Position numbers and translations under genes: made by a program. This document shows, piece after piece, positions 1 to 6,497 of a stretch of DNA of 64,000 nucleotides. The DNA lies in the NCBI RefSeq assembly GCF_025567315.1, contig NZ_JAOQJE010000007.1:81792-145791 (forward strand), written 5' to 3'. Numbering within the stretch: position 1 is the stretch's first letter; each line of letters opens with the position of its first letter. The notes under the pieces were generated by a model. That model was not told where the DNA came from and searched no databases. It saw only the letters and a list, made by a program, of their open reading frames with translations. The stretch is from Agathobaculum ammoniilyticum. GTDB taxonomy: Bacteria; Bacillota; Clostridia; Oscillospirales; Butyricicoccaceae.

Positions 1-34
1 CCATTCGTATTGTAGGTGAAGCGACGTTGCTGAC

Positions 35-50
35 ACAGCCGGTCGGCTGT
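35..50. repeat. 16-bp inverted repeat upstream of the ECF sigma gene
   Basis: ACAGCCG, a 2-bp centre, then CGGCTGT is a perfect dyad ending just before the AAAGGAG ribosome site of the sigma gene. It could be an operator or an mRNA hairpin near the ribosome site. The promoter proper probably lies before the window start, so its role cannot be judged. Confidence 0.35.
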
Positions 51-72
51 TCCCAAAGGAGTTGATAAACCC

Positions 73-567
73 ATGAGACAATTCGATCAGGAAGAGGCCG
101 AACGGCTGGTGAACGCCTATTCCGACCTGATCCTGCGGCTTTCTTATACCTACCTGAAATCCACGCACGACGCGGAGGACATCTGCCAGACCGTATTCCT
201 CAAGCTGCTGACGGGCGGGCAGGCCTTCGACAGCCCCGCGCACGAAAAGGCGTGGATCATTCGGGCAGCCGCTAACGCCTGCAAGGACCTGCTGCGCAGC
301 GCAGGGCGGCGGCGCACGGTGGGGCTGGAGGCCGTGGCGGAGGCGCCGGCGCCAGAATCGCCGGAATCCTGCGTGCTGGACGCGGTGATGGCGCTGCCGG
401 ATAAATACCGCGAGGCGGTGTATCTGTATTATTACGAGGGCTATTCCGCGAGAGAGATCGGCGCGCTGCTCGGCCGCAGCGAAGCGGCGGTGAACGCGCA
501 CCTGAGCCGCGGCCGGAACAGGCTGCGTACCATGTTGGGAGGCGAATGTTGTGAACACGGAGTATAA
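73..567 (+). CDS. ECF-type RNA polymerase sigma factor
   Basis: A 164-residue sigma-70 family protein of the extracytoplasmic-function class, expected to direct RNA polymerase to a small stress regulon. Region 2 lies at about residues 12-75 (motif DAEDICQTVFLKL) and region 4 at about 100-155, with the helix-turn-helix SAREIGALLGRSEAAV. Sigma regions 1 and 3 are absent, as is usual for this class. The ATG at 73 follows AAAGGAG at 55-61. The gene overlaps the next one, a DUF4179 membrane protein, by 17 bp; this pairing is typical of a sigma/anti-sigma operon in Clostridia. The regulon and the signal cannot be told from sequence. Confidence 0.93.
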   Translation: MRQFDQEEAERLVNAYSDLILRLSYTYLKSTHDAEDICQTVFLKLLTGGQAFDSPAHEKAWIIRAAANACKDLLRSAGRRRTVGLEAVAEAPAPESPESCVLDAVMALPDKYREAVYLYYYEGYSAREIGALLGRSEAAVNAHLSRGRNRLRTMLGGECCEHGV

Positions 568-1654
568 TGATAACAGAGAGTATAAAAACGCGCTCGACGG
601 GCTGCGTTTTTCCGAGGAGGCAAAGGCAAGGATGGCAAAGAGACTGATGGATACCATGGAGCGGCCGGAACAGGCGCCTGAGACGCGGCGGCGCGTCCGC
701 CGCATGCCGCGCATCGCTGTGATCGGCGTGGCGGCGGCGCTGGCGCTGGGTGTGGGCGCGAGCGCGACCGGCGTACTCAAAACCGCGGGCGAGGCGTTCG
801 CGGGCGTGTTTGGTCCCACGGCGGATACCGAGATTATCGACAAGATCGGCCGGCCGGTCGGCGCGAGCGACACGGATAATGGCGTGACCGTCACCGCGGA
901 CGCCATTATCGGCGACAAGTACCACTACGCGGTCACCTATTCGATCGAAAAGAAGGACGGCGCTGCCTTTGATATTGACCTGACCGATACTGTGGGCGAG
1001 GGCCTGCTGCCGATGGGCTTTGCCGACGGGGATACCTCGCTGATGGGCTATTTCGGCGGCGCGCACGGCGGCTCGTACTTTTACGACGCCGATCCGGCGG
1101 ACAACGCGATCCAGTATGTAGAAACGCGCGAGATCAGCGACGGCGAGGTGCGCGGCCACGCGGTGCGGGCGAAGTTCAGCGATCTGTGCGTGTATGCGGA
1201 GAACGATACGGGCGAGCTTGAGCGCCGCGTCATTGCCGAGGGCGACTGGTCGCTCAAGTTCAACCTGGATTTTGAGGATACCTCGGTCAGCCTGCCCGCG
1301 GGGCAGACATTCGAGCTGAACGGCATGAACGCCGTGATCGACGAGATCACGCTGTCCCCGCTGGCGCTGCGCGTGGACTACACGGTGGACAGCACGGTGC
1401 AGTGGGATGAAAACGCGCAGTCCGGCCGGCAGAGCGAGCATGATAGCGCGCAGATGCACAAATATTTTGAAAGCGTGCAGATCCTGGTGAACAGGAAGGA
1501 TGGCGCCAGCATCGACCTGTCCAATGCGGGCGGCAGCATCCGTCCCGAGGGCGGCAAGACCGTCTGCCAGAAGGGTGATATTTTCACCGAGATCATCCCG
1601 ATTGAGGAGATCGCGTCGCTCACGGTCGCCGGTATGGAGATACCGGTGCAGTAA
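551..1654 (+). CDS. DUF4179 membrane protein, probable anti-sigma factor
   Basis: A 367-residue single-pass protein. About 53 N-terminal residues are cytoplasmic and basic near the membrane, a transmembrane helix follows at about residues 54-73 (IAVIGVAAALALGVG), and about 290 residues are predicted outside the cell. The layout and the pairing with an ECF sigma gene match DUF4179 proteins, generally thought to sequester the cognate sigma factor. The chosen GTG start at 551 has GGGAGG at 537-542 and lies inside the sigma gene, implying translational coupling. The anti-sigma role is inferred from context; no zinc-binding HxxxCxxC motif is visible. Confidence 0.8.
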   Translation: MNTEYNDNREYKNALDGLRFSEEAKARMAKRLMDTMERPEQAPETRRRVRRMPRIAVIGVAAALALGVGASATGVLKTAGEAFAGVFGPTADTEIIDKIGRPVGASDTDNGVTVTADAIIGDKYHYAVTYSIEKKDGAAFDIDLTDTVGEGLLPMGFADGDTSLMGYFGGAHGGSYFYDADPADNAIQYVETREISDGEVRGHAVRAKFSDLCVYAENDTGELERRVIAEGDWSLKFNLDFEDTSVSLPAGQTFELNGMNAVIDEITLSPLALRVDYTVDSTVQWDENAQSGRQSEHDSAQMHKYFESVQILVNRKDGASIDLSNAGGSIRPEGGKTVCQKGDIFTEIIPIEEIASLTVAGMEIPVQ

Positions 1655-1671
1655 CAGGATACCGCCGGAAA

Positions 1672-1699
1672 GGGGCTGCATTGATGCGGCCCCTTTTGT
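1672..1699 (+). terminator. Rho-independent terminator of the sigma/DUF4179 operon
   Basis: GGGGCTGCA (1672-1680), loop TTGA, TGCGGCCCC (1685-1693), then TTTT. Nine base pairs with one G-U. Confidence 0.85.
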
Positions 1700-1701
1700 G
1701 T

Positions 1702-1730
1702 TTGCCCCAACGCATCGGGTGTGTTATAAT
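1702..1730 (+). promoter_or_regulatory. Sigma-A type promoter of dnaD-dnaI
   Basis: TTGCCC at 1702-1707, 17-bp spacer, perfect TATAAT at 1725-1730, 34 bp before the dnaD start. Confidence 0.75.
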
Positions 1731-1764
1731 AAAAGACAATCCCGATCTGGAAAGGAAATGAGCC

Positions 1765-2694
1765 ATGGCCCCCACCTCTGTACTGCTCCCCGAGGGCGAG
1801 CTGCGCGTCGCGCGCTGCGATATGCTGGACAAGCTGATCGCGGTCGGCGATGGAGACGCGGCGCTCCTTTATCTTTATATTCTGCGGCACGGCGGCGCGG
1901 CGGACGCGAAAGTGGCCGCGCGGGTGCTGCACCTATCCGGAGAGCGGTATGAACGCGCGGCGTTCACTTTGAACCAGCTCACCGCGCCGGTGCAGGTGTC
2001 GGAGACGGACAAGCCTGCGGATGCGCCGCAGTATACGACGGACGAGTTGCGCCGCGCGCGCATGGACGACCACCGCTTCGCGGCCGTCTGCGAGAGCGCG
2101 GAGGCCACGCTCGGCCGGACGCTGACCGAGGGGCAGCTCCGCTGCCTGTTGACCGCATACGATCATTTGGGGCTGGACGCGGGGGCGATCATTGAACTGC
2201 TGTCCTATCTGAAAAAGGAGAAAGGCACGGTGCGCCTGGCCGATATCAAGCGCGAGGCTTACCAGTGGGCGGATATGGGGATCGTGACCGCGCCGGACGC
2301 GCAGCAATACCTGGCGCGTAGGGTGAACGAAAAGCCGCTCAGCGACGCGGTCTATCGGGCGCTTGGCGCCGACCCCGCGCAGCCCGCGCCCAAGGAGCAG
2401 CGCGTCTGCCGGTTCGCGCTGGCGCACGGCTTCCCGCCGGAGGCGGTCGAGTTGGCCGTGCGCCGCACGGACAGGCACCAGGGCCGCAGGAGTTTGGATT
2501 ATACGCTCGGCATCCTGCGCAAGTGGGACGCGGGCGGGGTACATACGGTCAGCGAGATCACCGCGCTCGAACCGGAAGCGCGCGCGGTGGTCGGCCAGAC
2601 CACCGCCCAGCCGACCGATAGCGCCACACTGGCCGCGTGGGAGCAGGATTGGGCCGCGCGCGTGCGCAGCCACCGCCGCAAAACGGAGGAATAA
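1765..2694 (+). CDS. dnaD: DnaD-domain replication initiation protein
   Basis: A 309-residue protein of the DnaD/DnaB family that remodels origin DNA and helps load the replicative helicase in Gram-positive bacteria. The N-terminal part (about residues 1-95) looks like the winged-helix domain. The central and C-terminal parts (about 105-175 and 190-260) contain two helical DnaD-like segments, the second with the RSLDYTLGILRKWDAGG signature that places an aromatic-rich helix at the C terminus. The ATG at 1765 is preceded by GGAAAGGAAATG. The helicase loader gene follows after 3 bp, so the two are co-transcribed from the promoter at 1702. The family is clear; which step it performs here is not. 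Confidence 0.88.
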   Translation: MAPTSVLLPEGELRVARCDMLDKLIAVGDGDAALLYLYILRHGGAADAKVAARVLHLSGERYERAAFTLNQLTAPVQVSETDKPADAPQYTTDELRRARMDDHRFAAVCESAEATLGRTLTEGQLRCLLTAYDHLGLDAGAIIELLSYLKKEKGTVRLADIKREAYQWADMGIVTAPDAQQYLARRVNEKPLSDAVYRALGADPAQPAPKEQRVCRFALAHGFPPEAVELAVRRTDRHQGRRSLDYTLGILRKWDAGGVHTVSEITALEPEARAVVGQTTAQPTDSATLAAWEQDWAARVRSHRRKTEE

Positions 2695-2697
2695 TCT

Positions 2698-3690
2698 ATG
2701 GCATATGATAAAAAGGTCCTCGCCGCCGCCCGCCGCGAGCTGGAGCGCGACCGCGCCGCCCGTGCGGGCGAGCTGGAGGCGCGTCGGCGCGAGATATACG
2801 CCCGCGAGCCGCGCGTCCGCGCGATCGACCGCGAGCTGGGTACGACCGCCGCGGCCGTACTCAGGGCCGCGCTCGAATCCGGCGGCGATCCCTCTGCCGC
2901 GATTGAACAGTTGCGCGTCCGAAACCTTGCCCTGCAGGAGGAACGGGCTGCGCTGCTGCAACAACTCGGCCTGCCGGCTGATTACCTGACGGACAAGCCG
3001 ATGTGCGCGGCCTGCGGGGACACGGGCTACGCGGGCAGCGCGGTCTGCGCCTGCGTGCGGGAGCGGTACGCCCGTCTCCTCAAAGAGCGGCTGTCCGATA
3101 TCCTGCCGATCCAGGACCAGAATTTTGCAAAATTCAATATGGCGTATTATTCCACCCGTCCGGATGCGCGGCTTGGCCTGTCCCCGCGCGAAAATATGGA
3201 ATATAACCTGGACGAATGTAAGGCATACGCGGCGCGGTTCGGAAAGGATTCCCCCAACCTGCTGCTGTACGGCTCGACCGGCCTGGGCAAGACGTTTTTA
3301 TCCACCTGCATTGCGGAGGCCGTGTCCGCGCGCGGCTTTTCTGTGGCGTATGACACGGCGATCAACATTGTCGCGGCCTATGAAACGATCAAATTCGGCA
3401 ACGGCGACGGGGAGGCCGCCGCAGAGCGCGCGGCGCGATATGAGCGCGCGGACCTGCTGATTATCGATGACATGGGGACCGAAATGGGGACGGCGTTCAC
3501 GGTTTCCGCGCTGTACAACCTGATCAATAACCGCCTGATGGCTAAGCGGCCGATGATCGTCAACACCAACCTTCTGCCGGAAACGCTGGGCGAGAAGTAT
3601 TCGCCCGCCGTAGCCTCCCGCCTGCTGGGGGAATTTATGGCGCTGCGCTTTTTTGGGGACGACATCCGCCTGCTGAAAAAGAAAATGTAA
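2698..3690 (+). CDS. dnaI: Helicase loader, DnaC/DnaI-family AAA+ ATPase
   Basis: A 330-residue ATPase expected to load the replicative helicase on DNA. The N-terminal 100 residues are charged and helical. A cysteine cluster (CAACGDTG then CAC, about residues 102-118) resembles the zinc-binding helicase-interaction domain. The AAA+ core shows Walker A GSTGLGKT (192-199), Walker B LLIIDDMGTE (about 255-264) and a sensor 1 motif IVNTN. It sits 3 bp after dnaD. No terminator follows directly; the next element is a row of small-RNA promoters beginning only 9 bp past the stop codon. Confidence 0.9.
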   Translation: MAYDKKVLAAARRELERDRAARAGELEARRREIYAREPRVRAIDRELGTTAAAVLRAALESGGDPSAAIEQLRVRNLALQEERAALLQQLGLPADYLTDKPMCAACGDTGYAGSAVCACVRERYARLLKERLSDILPIQDQNFAKFNMAYYSTRPDARLGLSPRENMEYNLDECKAYAARFGKDSPNLLLYGSTGLGKTFLSTCIAEAVSARGFSVAYDTAINIVAAYETIKFGNGDGEAAAERAARYERADLLIIDDMGTEMGTAFTVSALYNLINNRLMAKRPMIVNTNLLPETLGEKYSPAVASRLLGEFMALRFFGDDIRLLKKKM

Positions 3691-3698
3691 ACAATTCT

Positions 3699-3752
3699 TT
3701 CACAGGACGTTCAAATTCTGTTCATATATTCGCGGGGGAAATGGGGTATACT
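3699..3752 (+). promoter_or_regulatory. sRNA-1 promoter with three 11-bp TTCA direct repeats
   Basis: Three head-to-tail 11-mers: TTCACAGGACG (3699-3709), TTCAAATTCTG (3710-3720), TTCATATATTC (3721-3731). A 15-bp spacer leads to TATACT (3747-3752). No good -35 hexamer is present. Direct repeats of 11 bp replacing the -35 box are the hallmark of activated promoters bound by OmpR/PhoB-family regulators, which is established for Pho boxes and CiaR boxes. The same arrangement recurs at 3927, 4166 and 18550. Confidence 0.75.
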
Positions 3753-3758
3753 AAGCAT

Positions 3759-3892
3759 GTCGATAAGGGAAGCCGCAATCCCGAATCGACAAGCAGCCTA
3801 CCGATCTTTTATTTCTCTTTTACCCCCCTTTATTTTGTGAAATGACCGAAAAAGCCCTGGTTCCGTTTCCCCCATGGAACCGGGGCTTTTTC
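3759..3892 (+). ncRNA. Small RNA 1 of a tandem triplet, csRNA-like architecture
   Basis: Predicted start at about 3759, 7 nt past the -10 box. The RNA opens with a hairpin (GTCGAT at 3759-3764 pairing with ATCGAC at 3785-3790, inner GGGA/TCCC). An unstructured pyrimidine-rich linker contains TACCCCCCTTT (3821-3831), which resembles the anti-Shine-Dalgarno end of 16S rRNA. A strong terminator follows: 16-bp stem 3849-3864/3876-3891, loop GTTTCCCCCAT, U-tract. There is no convincing ribosome site or ORF, so a non-coding RNA is favoured. C-rich unpaired segments suggest pairing with G-rich ribosome sites of target mRNAs. Not a family I can name. Confidence 0.72.
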
Positions 3893-3926
3893 CCGTTCCG
3901 CAGAGGAAGCGCTTTGTAAAAAACCT

Positions 3927-3980
3927 TTTAAAGTCTGTTCAAAAGTTATTCACATATTCGGGCGCGGGCTGCGGTATACT
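3927..3980 (+). promoter_or_regulatory. sRNA-2 promoter with 11-bp direct repeats
   Basis: TTTAAAGTCTG (3927-3937, degenerate), TTCAAAAGTTA (3938-3948), TTCACATATTC (3949-3959), 15-bp spacer, TATACT (3975-3980). The spacing is identical to the sRNA-1 and sRNA-3 promoters although the spacer sequences differ. Confidence 0.74.
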
Positions 3981-3986
3981 ATAACC

Positions 3987-4125
3987 GTCGAAAGGAATTG
4001 GAACGTTCCTGGAAGACAACCTCTTATTACACCTATTTCCCCTTTCTTTCATCTTTTCTTTTATCCTCTTTTTGAGAGCAACGGCTGCGCCCGGCTTCCA
4101 TTTCCCCCATGGAGGCCGGGCGTTT
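3987..4125 (+). ncRNA. Small RNA 2 of the tandem triplet
   Basis: Start predicted at 3987. The 5' hairpin is divergent in sequence from copies 1 and 3 but keeps the plan: GTC/GAC closing pairs and AGGAA (3993-3997) with TTCCT (4006-4010). The long pyrimidine-rich linker contains TTTCCCC at 4036-4042. The terminator has an 11-bp stem (4089-4099/4111-4121) and the loop ATTTCCCCCAT, with the same TTTCCCCCA core as the other two copies, then a short U-run. The different linker suggests a partly different target set. Confidence 0.68.
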
Positions 4126-4165
4126 CCCGTTTACTGGAAGCGCTGGAACGGACGGCCAAAAATCT

Positions 4166-4219
4166 TTCACAGCCTGTTCAAAATCTATTCACACATTCCG
4201 CGGCAAAGCGCGGTATACT
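4166..4219 (+). promoter_or_regulatory. sRNA-3 promoter with three 11-bp TTCA direct repeats
   Basis: TTCACAGCCTG (4166-4176), TTCAAAATCTA (4177-4187), TTCACACATTC (4188-4198), 15-bp spacer, TATACT (4214-4219). This is the cleanest copy of the box. Confidence 0.76.
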
Positions 4220-4225
4220 GAATAC

Positions 4226-4365
4226 GTCAGCAAGGGAAGCCGCAATCCCGAAGCTGACAGCCTACCGATCTTTTTATTTCTCTTTTACCCCCTTTTTTTG
4301 AATCTGTGTAGTGAACTGGCAAAGCGCCGTTGTCTCGTTTCCCCCAACGAGGCAGCGGCGCTTTC
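4226..4365 (+). ncRNA. Small RNA 3 of the tandem triplet
   Basis: Start predicted at 4226. The 5' hairpin GTCAGC (4226-4231)/GCTGAC (4253-4258) differs from copy 1 (GTCGAT/ATCGAC) by compensatory changes on both arms, while the inner 20 nt are the same as copy 1: covariation that supports a folded RNA. The linker has TACCCCC (4287-4292). The terminator stem is 17 bp (4321-4337/4348-4364) with loop TTTCCCCCAA. It converges on the SOD gene, which ends 12 bp downstream, so this terminator may also serve the opposite strand. Confidence 0.72.
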
Positions 4366-4376
4366 CATTTGCAGGG

Positions 4377-4880
4377 CTAACGCCTGGTCGGCGTGATTAC
4401 ACCACACGCGATTTTAGCGCCAGCGTTGCCGGAAGGCTGGGTCGTGAAATCGTCCGGCTGGCTGTGTACGATAACGGTCCGGCCGAGAATATCCGGCACG
4501 CGGAAGCGGTCGGTCAGCACAGCCATCCATGCGAAGCCGGTCAGGTCCGCAAACAGCGGCGGCAGGTCGCCCGCGTGATAGGGGTGCGGGCATCCGGCGG
4601 GATTGTAGTGTGTTCCCGCGCCGGCAAACGGGTCGCCAGCGTTGCCGGTGCAGGACGAGCCCTCGTGGATGTGCAGCGCAAAAATGGGCTGCGCACAGGC
4701 CATGCGCGTGACCGGCAGGCCGCGCACGGCGGCTGTGACCAGCACGCCCTGCGGCGTCTGGTAAAACGAAACGGTGCCTTCGATGCGTCTCCTGTCCGGC
4801 GCGGCCTGCAGCACGGCGGCCGCGTCCGGAAGCCGGTTTTGGATGACCGAGGCAAAATATTGTGAATTGGTTTGTTTCAT
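4377..4880 (-). CDS. Cu/Zn superoxide dismutase family protein
   Basis: A 167-residue protein that should dismutate superoxide. The full ligand set is visible: His70 and His72 (HIH), His91 (THYNP), His99, His102 and Asp105 (HPYHAGDLP), His139 (VIVHS). Cys77 and Cys159 can form the conserved disulfide. The family signature GNAGAKIACGVI ends the protein. There is no signal peptide, so it appears cytoplasmic, unlike most bacterial SodC proteins. The start has GGAGGG upstream on its strand. It is convergent with small RNA 3. Presence in a presumed strict anaerobe suggests defence against transient oxygen. Confidence 0.87.
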   Translation of the reverse strand: MKQTNSQYFASVIQNRLPDAAAVLQAAPDRRRIEGTVSFYQTPQGVLVTAAVRGLPVTRMACAQPIFALHIHEGSSCTGNAGDPFAGAGTHYNPAGCPHPYHAGDLPPLFADLTGFAWMAVLTDRFRVPDILGRTVIVHSQPDDFTTQPSGNAGAKIACGVITPTRR

Positions 4881-4924
4881 GGTTGATTCCCTCCGTAAAT
4901 CATCCTATGCGGCTGCGATTGCCC

Positions 4925-4953
4925 TTGCGAAAGACGCGGGGATGCGGTATACT
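4925..4953 (+). promoter_or_regulatory. Promoter of mrp
   Basis: TTGCGA (4925-4930), 17-bp spacer, TATACT (4948-4953). Confidence 0.65.
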
Positions 4954-4993
4954 AAAAATCAGGCAAGAAAAGATATGTTAGGAGTTGTTAACT

Positions 4994-5812
4994 ATGGGTT
5001 GTTCGCATAACTGCGATTCCTGCTCCGCGGGCTGCGGCGGCGAAAAGAGCCTCAAAGTCGCGGCCAATCCCGCGGCAACGGTCAGAAAGGTGATCGGCGT
5101 CGTTTCCGGCAAGGGCGGCGTGGGCAAAAGCCTGCTGACCTCGATGCTGTCGGTCGGCATGACGCGCAGGGGCTATACCTGTGGAATTCTGGACGCCGAC
5201 ATTACGGGGCCGTCCATTCCCAAGACGTTCGGTGTGCATGACAAACTGGAGGGCTGCGAGGAGGGCATCCTGCCCGCGCGCAGCGAAGGCGGCGTGCAGA
5301 TGATCTCGATTAATCTGGTGCTGCCGAACGAGGATGATCCGGTCATCTATCGTGGGCCGATCATCGCGGAAACGGTCAAGCAGTTCTGGTCAGATGTGAT
5401 TTGGGACGACGTGGATTTCCTGTTCGTCGATATGCCGCCCGGCACGGGCGATGTGCCGCTAACCGTGTTCCAGTCCCTGCCGGTGGACGGCATTCTGGTC
5501 GTCACCTCGCCGCAGGACCTGGTTTCGATGATTGTGGGCAAGGCGGTCAAAATGGCAAAGATGATGAATATTCCGCTGATCGGCGTGGTCGAGAATTACA
5601 GCTATCTCGCCTGTCCGGACTGCGGCAAGCATATTCCGGTGTTTGGGGAGAGCCGTGTGGACGCGGTTGCGGCGGAGTACGGGCTGCCCGTGCTGGCCAA
5701 GCTGCCTATCGACCCGAAGCTCGCCGCAGCGGTCGACGCGGGCAGGATAGAGGACGCTAAGCTGCCGGACGAGCTGGCCGGCGCGCTGAAAGCGGTGGAG
5801 GATATCCGATGA
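4994..5812 (+). CDS. mrp: Mrp/NBP35-family iron-sulfur carrier ATPase
   Basis: A 272-residue P-loop protein that binds and transfers Fe-S clusters. The deviant Walker A motif GKGGVGKS is near residues 38-45, DMPPGTGD follows at about 145, and the paired cysteines CPDCG near 205 bind the bridging cluster. An N-terminal Cys-rich segment (CSHNCDSCSAGCGG) may hold another cluster. ATG at 4994 is chosen over the TTG at 4985 because TAGGAG at 4979-4984 is well spaced for it. The next gene, a NifX-like cluster-binding protein, overlaps by 4 bp, a common partner of Mrp. Confidence 0.92.
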   Translation: MGCSHNCDSCSAGCGGEKSLKVAANPAATVRKVIGVVSGKGGVGKSLLTSMLSVGMTRRGYTCGILDADITGPSIPKTFGVHDKLEGCEEGILPARSEGGVQMISINLVLPNEDDPVIYRGPIIAETVKQFWSDVIWDDVDFLFVDMPPGTGDVPLTVFQSLPVDGILVVTSPQDLVSMIVGKAVKMAKMMNIPLIGVVENYSYLACPDCGKHIPVFGESRVDAVAAEYGLPVLAKLPIDPKLAAAVDAGRIEDAKLPDELAGALKAVEDIR

Positions 5813-6252
5813 ACATCGGCGTAGCATATGAAAACGGGCGGATCGCGGGCAATCTGGGTGATTGCCGCACGTTCCTGATTGTTTCTGCGGAGGACGGGAA
5901 CCCGACAGGCAAGCGCCTTGCCGCGGTGGAAGGCGGGAATACGACCGACCTGATCAAAATGGTGAGCATGGAAAAGGTGGACGCGCTGATCTGCGGCGCG
6001 CTCGGCCTTGCGCTGCGCAACGCGCTGGAGATGATCGGCGTGCTGCTTGTGCCGGGCTGCGAGGGAGCGGCGGAAGAAGCGGTCGCCAAGTTCCTGGTGG
6101 GCGAAAAACAGGGCGACCCGACCCTGCTGGAGATCGGCCGTGAGGAGGATCCGGACGATCCGATGGCGTGCATGCACGACTGTGCGAAGTGCGCGGGCTG
6201 CGGCCCGATCGAGATCCTCCGCCAGATACCCGCGGAGGAAGCGGGGGAATAA
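5809..6252 (+). CDS. NifB/NifX-family molybdenum-iron cluster-binding protein
   Basis: A 147-residue protein with the small alpha/beta fold of the dinitrogenase cofactor-binding family (N-terminal MNIGVAYENGRIAGNLGDC, residues 1-19). Family members carry metal clusters; most in Clostridia have nothing to do with nitrogen fixation. The C terminus carries a cysteine motif, CMHDCAKCAGCG (about residues 122-133), suitable for an Fe-S cluster and almost repeated in the RseC-like protein at 26980. The ATGA overlap with mrp implies coupled translation and a shared Fe-S role. Confidence 0.82.
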   Translation: MNIGVAYENGRIAGNLGDCRTFLIVSAEDGNPTGKRLAAVEGGNTTDLIKMVSMEKVDALICGALGLALRNALEMIGVLLVPGCEGAAEEAVAKFLVGEKQGDPTLLEIGREEDPDDPMACMHDCAKCAGCGPIEILRQIPAEEAGE

Positions 6253-6258
6253 GGCATA

Positions 6259-6290
6259 AACGGCGTGTTCCTTGGGGCGCGTCGTTTTTT
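6259..6290 (+). terminator. Terminator after mrp/NifX-like operon
   Basis: AACGGCGT (6259-6266) pairs with GCGTCGTT (6279-6286), with two G-U pairs, followed by a T-run to 6290. Confidence 0.6.
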
Positions 6291-6415
6291 CAGATGAAAA
6301 AGAGTTCGCGCTGCTGGTCCGCCCAGTGCGAGGGTTTGGCATCGGCATGGGCGTGCATCGGGCATAGGGATGCAAAAACGGACGGGGGAAATCGTATTTT
6401 TCTCCAAAAATACCG

Positions 6416-6444
6416 ATGCAATTTGCACGGGAGTGTTGTATAAT
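6416..6444 (+). promoter_or_regulatory. Promoter of the glmU-like gene
   Basis: Perfect TATAAT at 6439-6444 with a weak ATGCAA 17 bp upstream (6416-6421). The 120 bp between the preceding terminator and this promoter show no other clear feature. Confidence 0.6.
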
Positions 6445-6497
6445 ACTCGTGTAACTGAAAAATGGGCGATTGCGCCCAGAACGAAAGGATTTTCAGG

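Noticed and set aside
272..1681. Long minus-strand open frame of 469 codons antisense to sigma/DUF4179
   Set aside because: Arginine/alanine-rich translation without motifs; an effect of high GC at third codon positions opposite real genes. The same holds for the very long minus-strand frames at 6714-9449 and 15745-18540.
4109..4396. 95-codon plus-strand frame across small RNA 3
   Set aside because: Starts inside the loop of the sRNA-2 terminator, runs through promoter repeats and terminator of sRNA 3, has no ribosome site and no protein-like composition.
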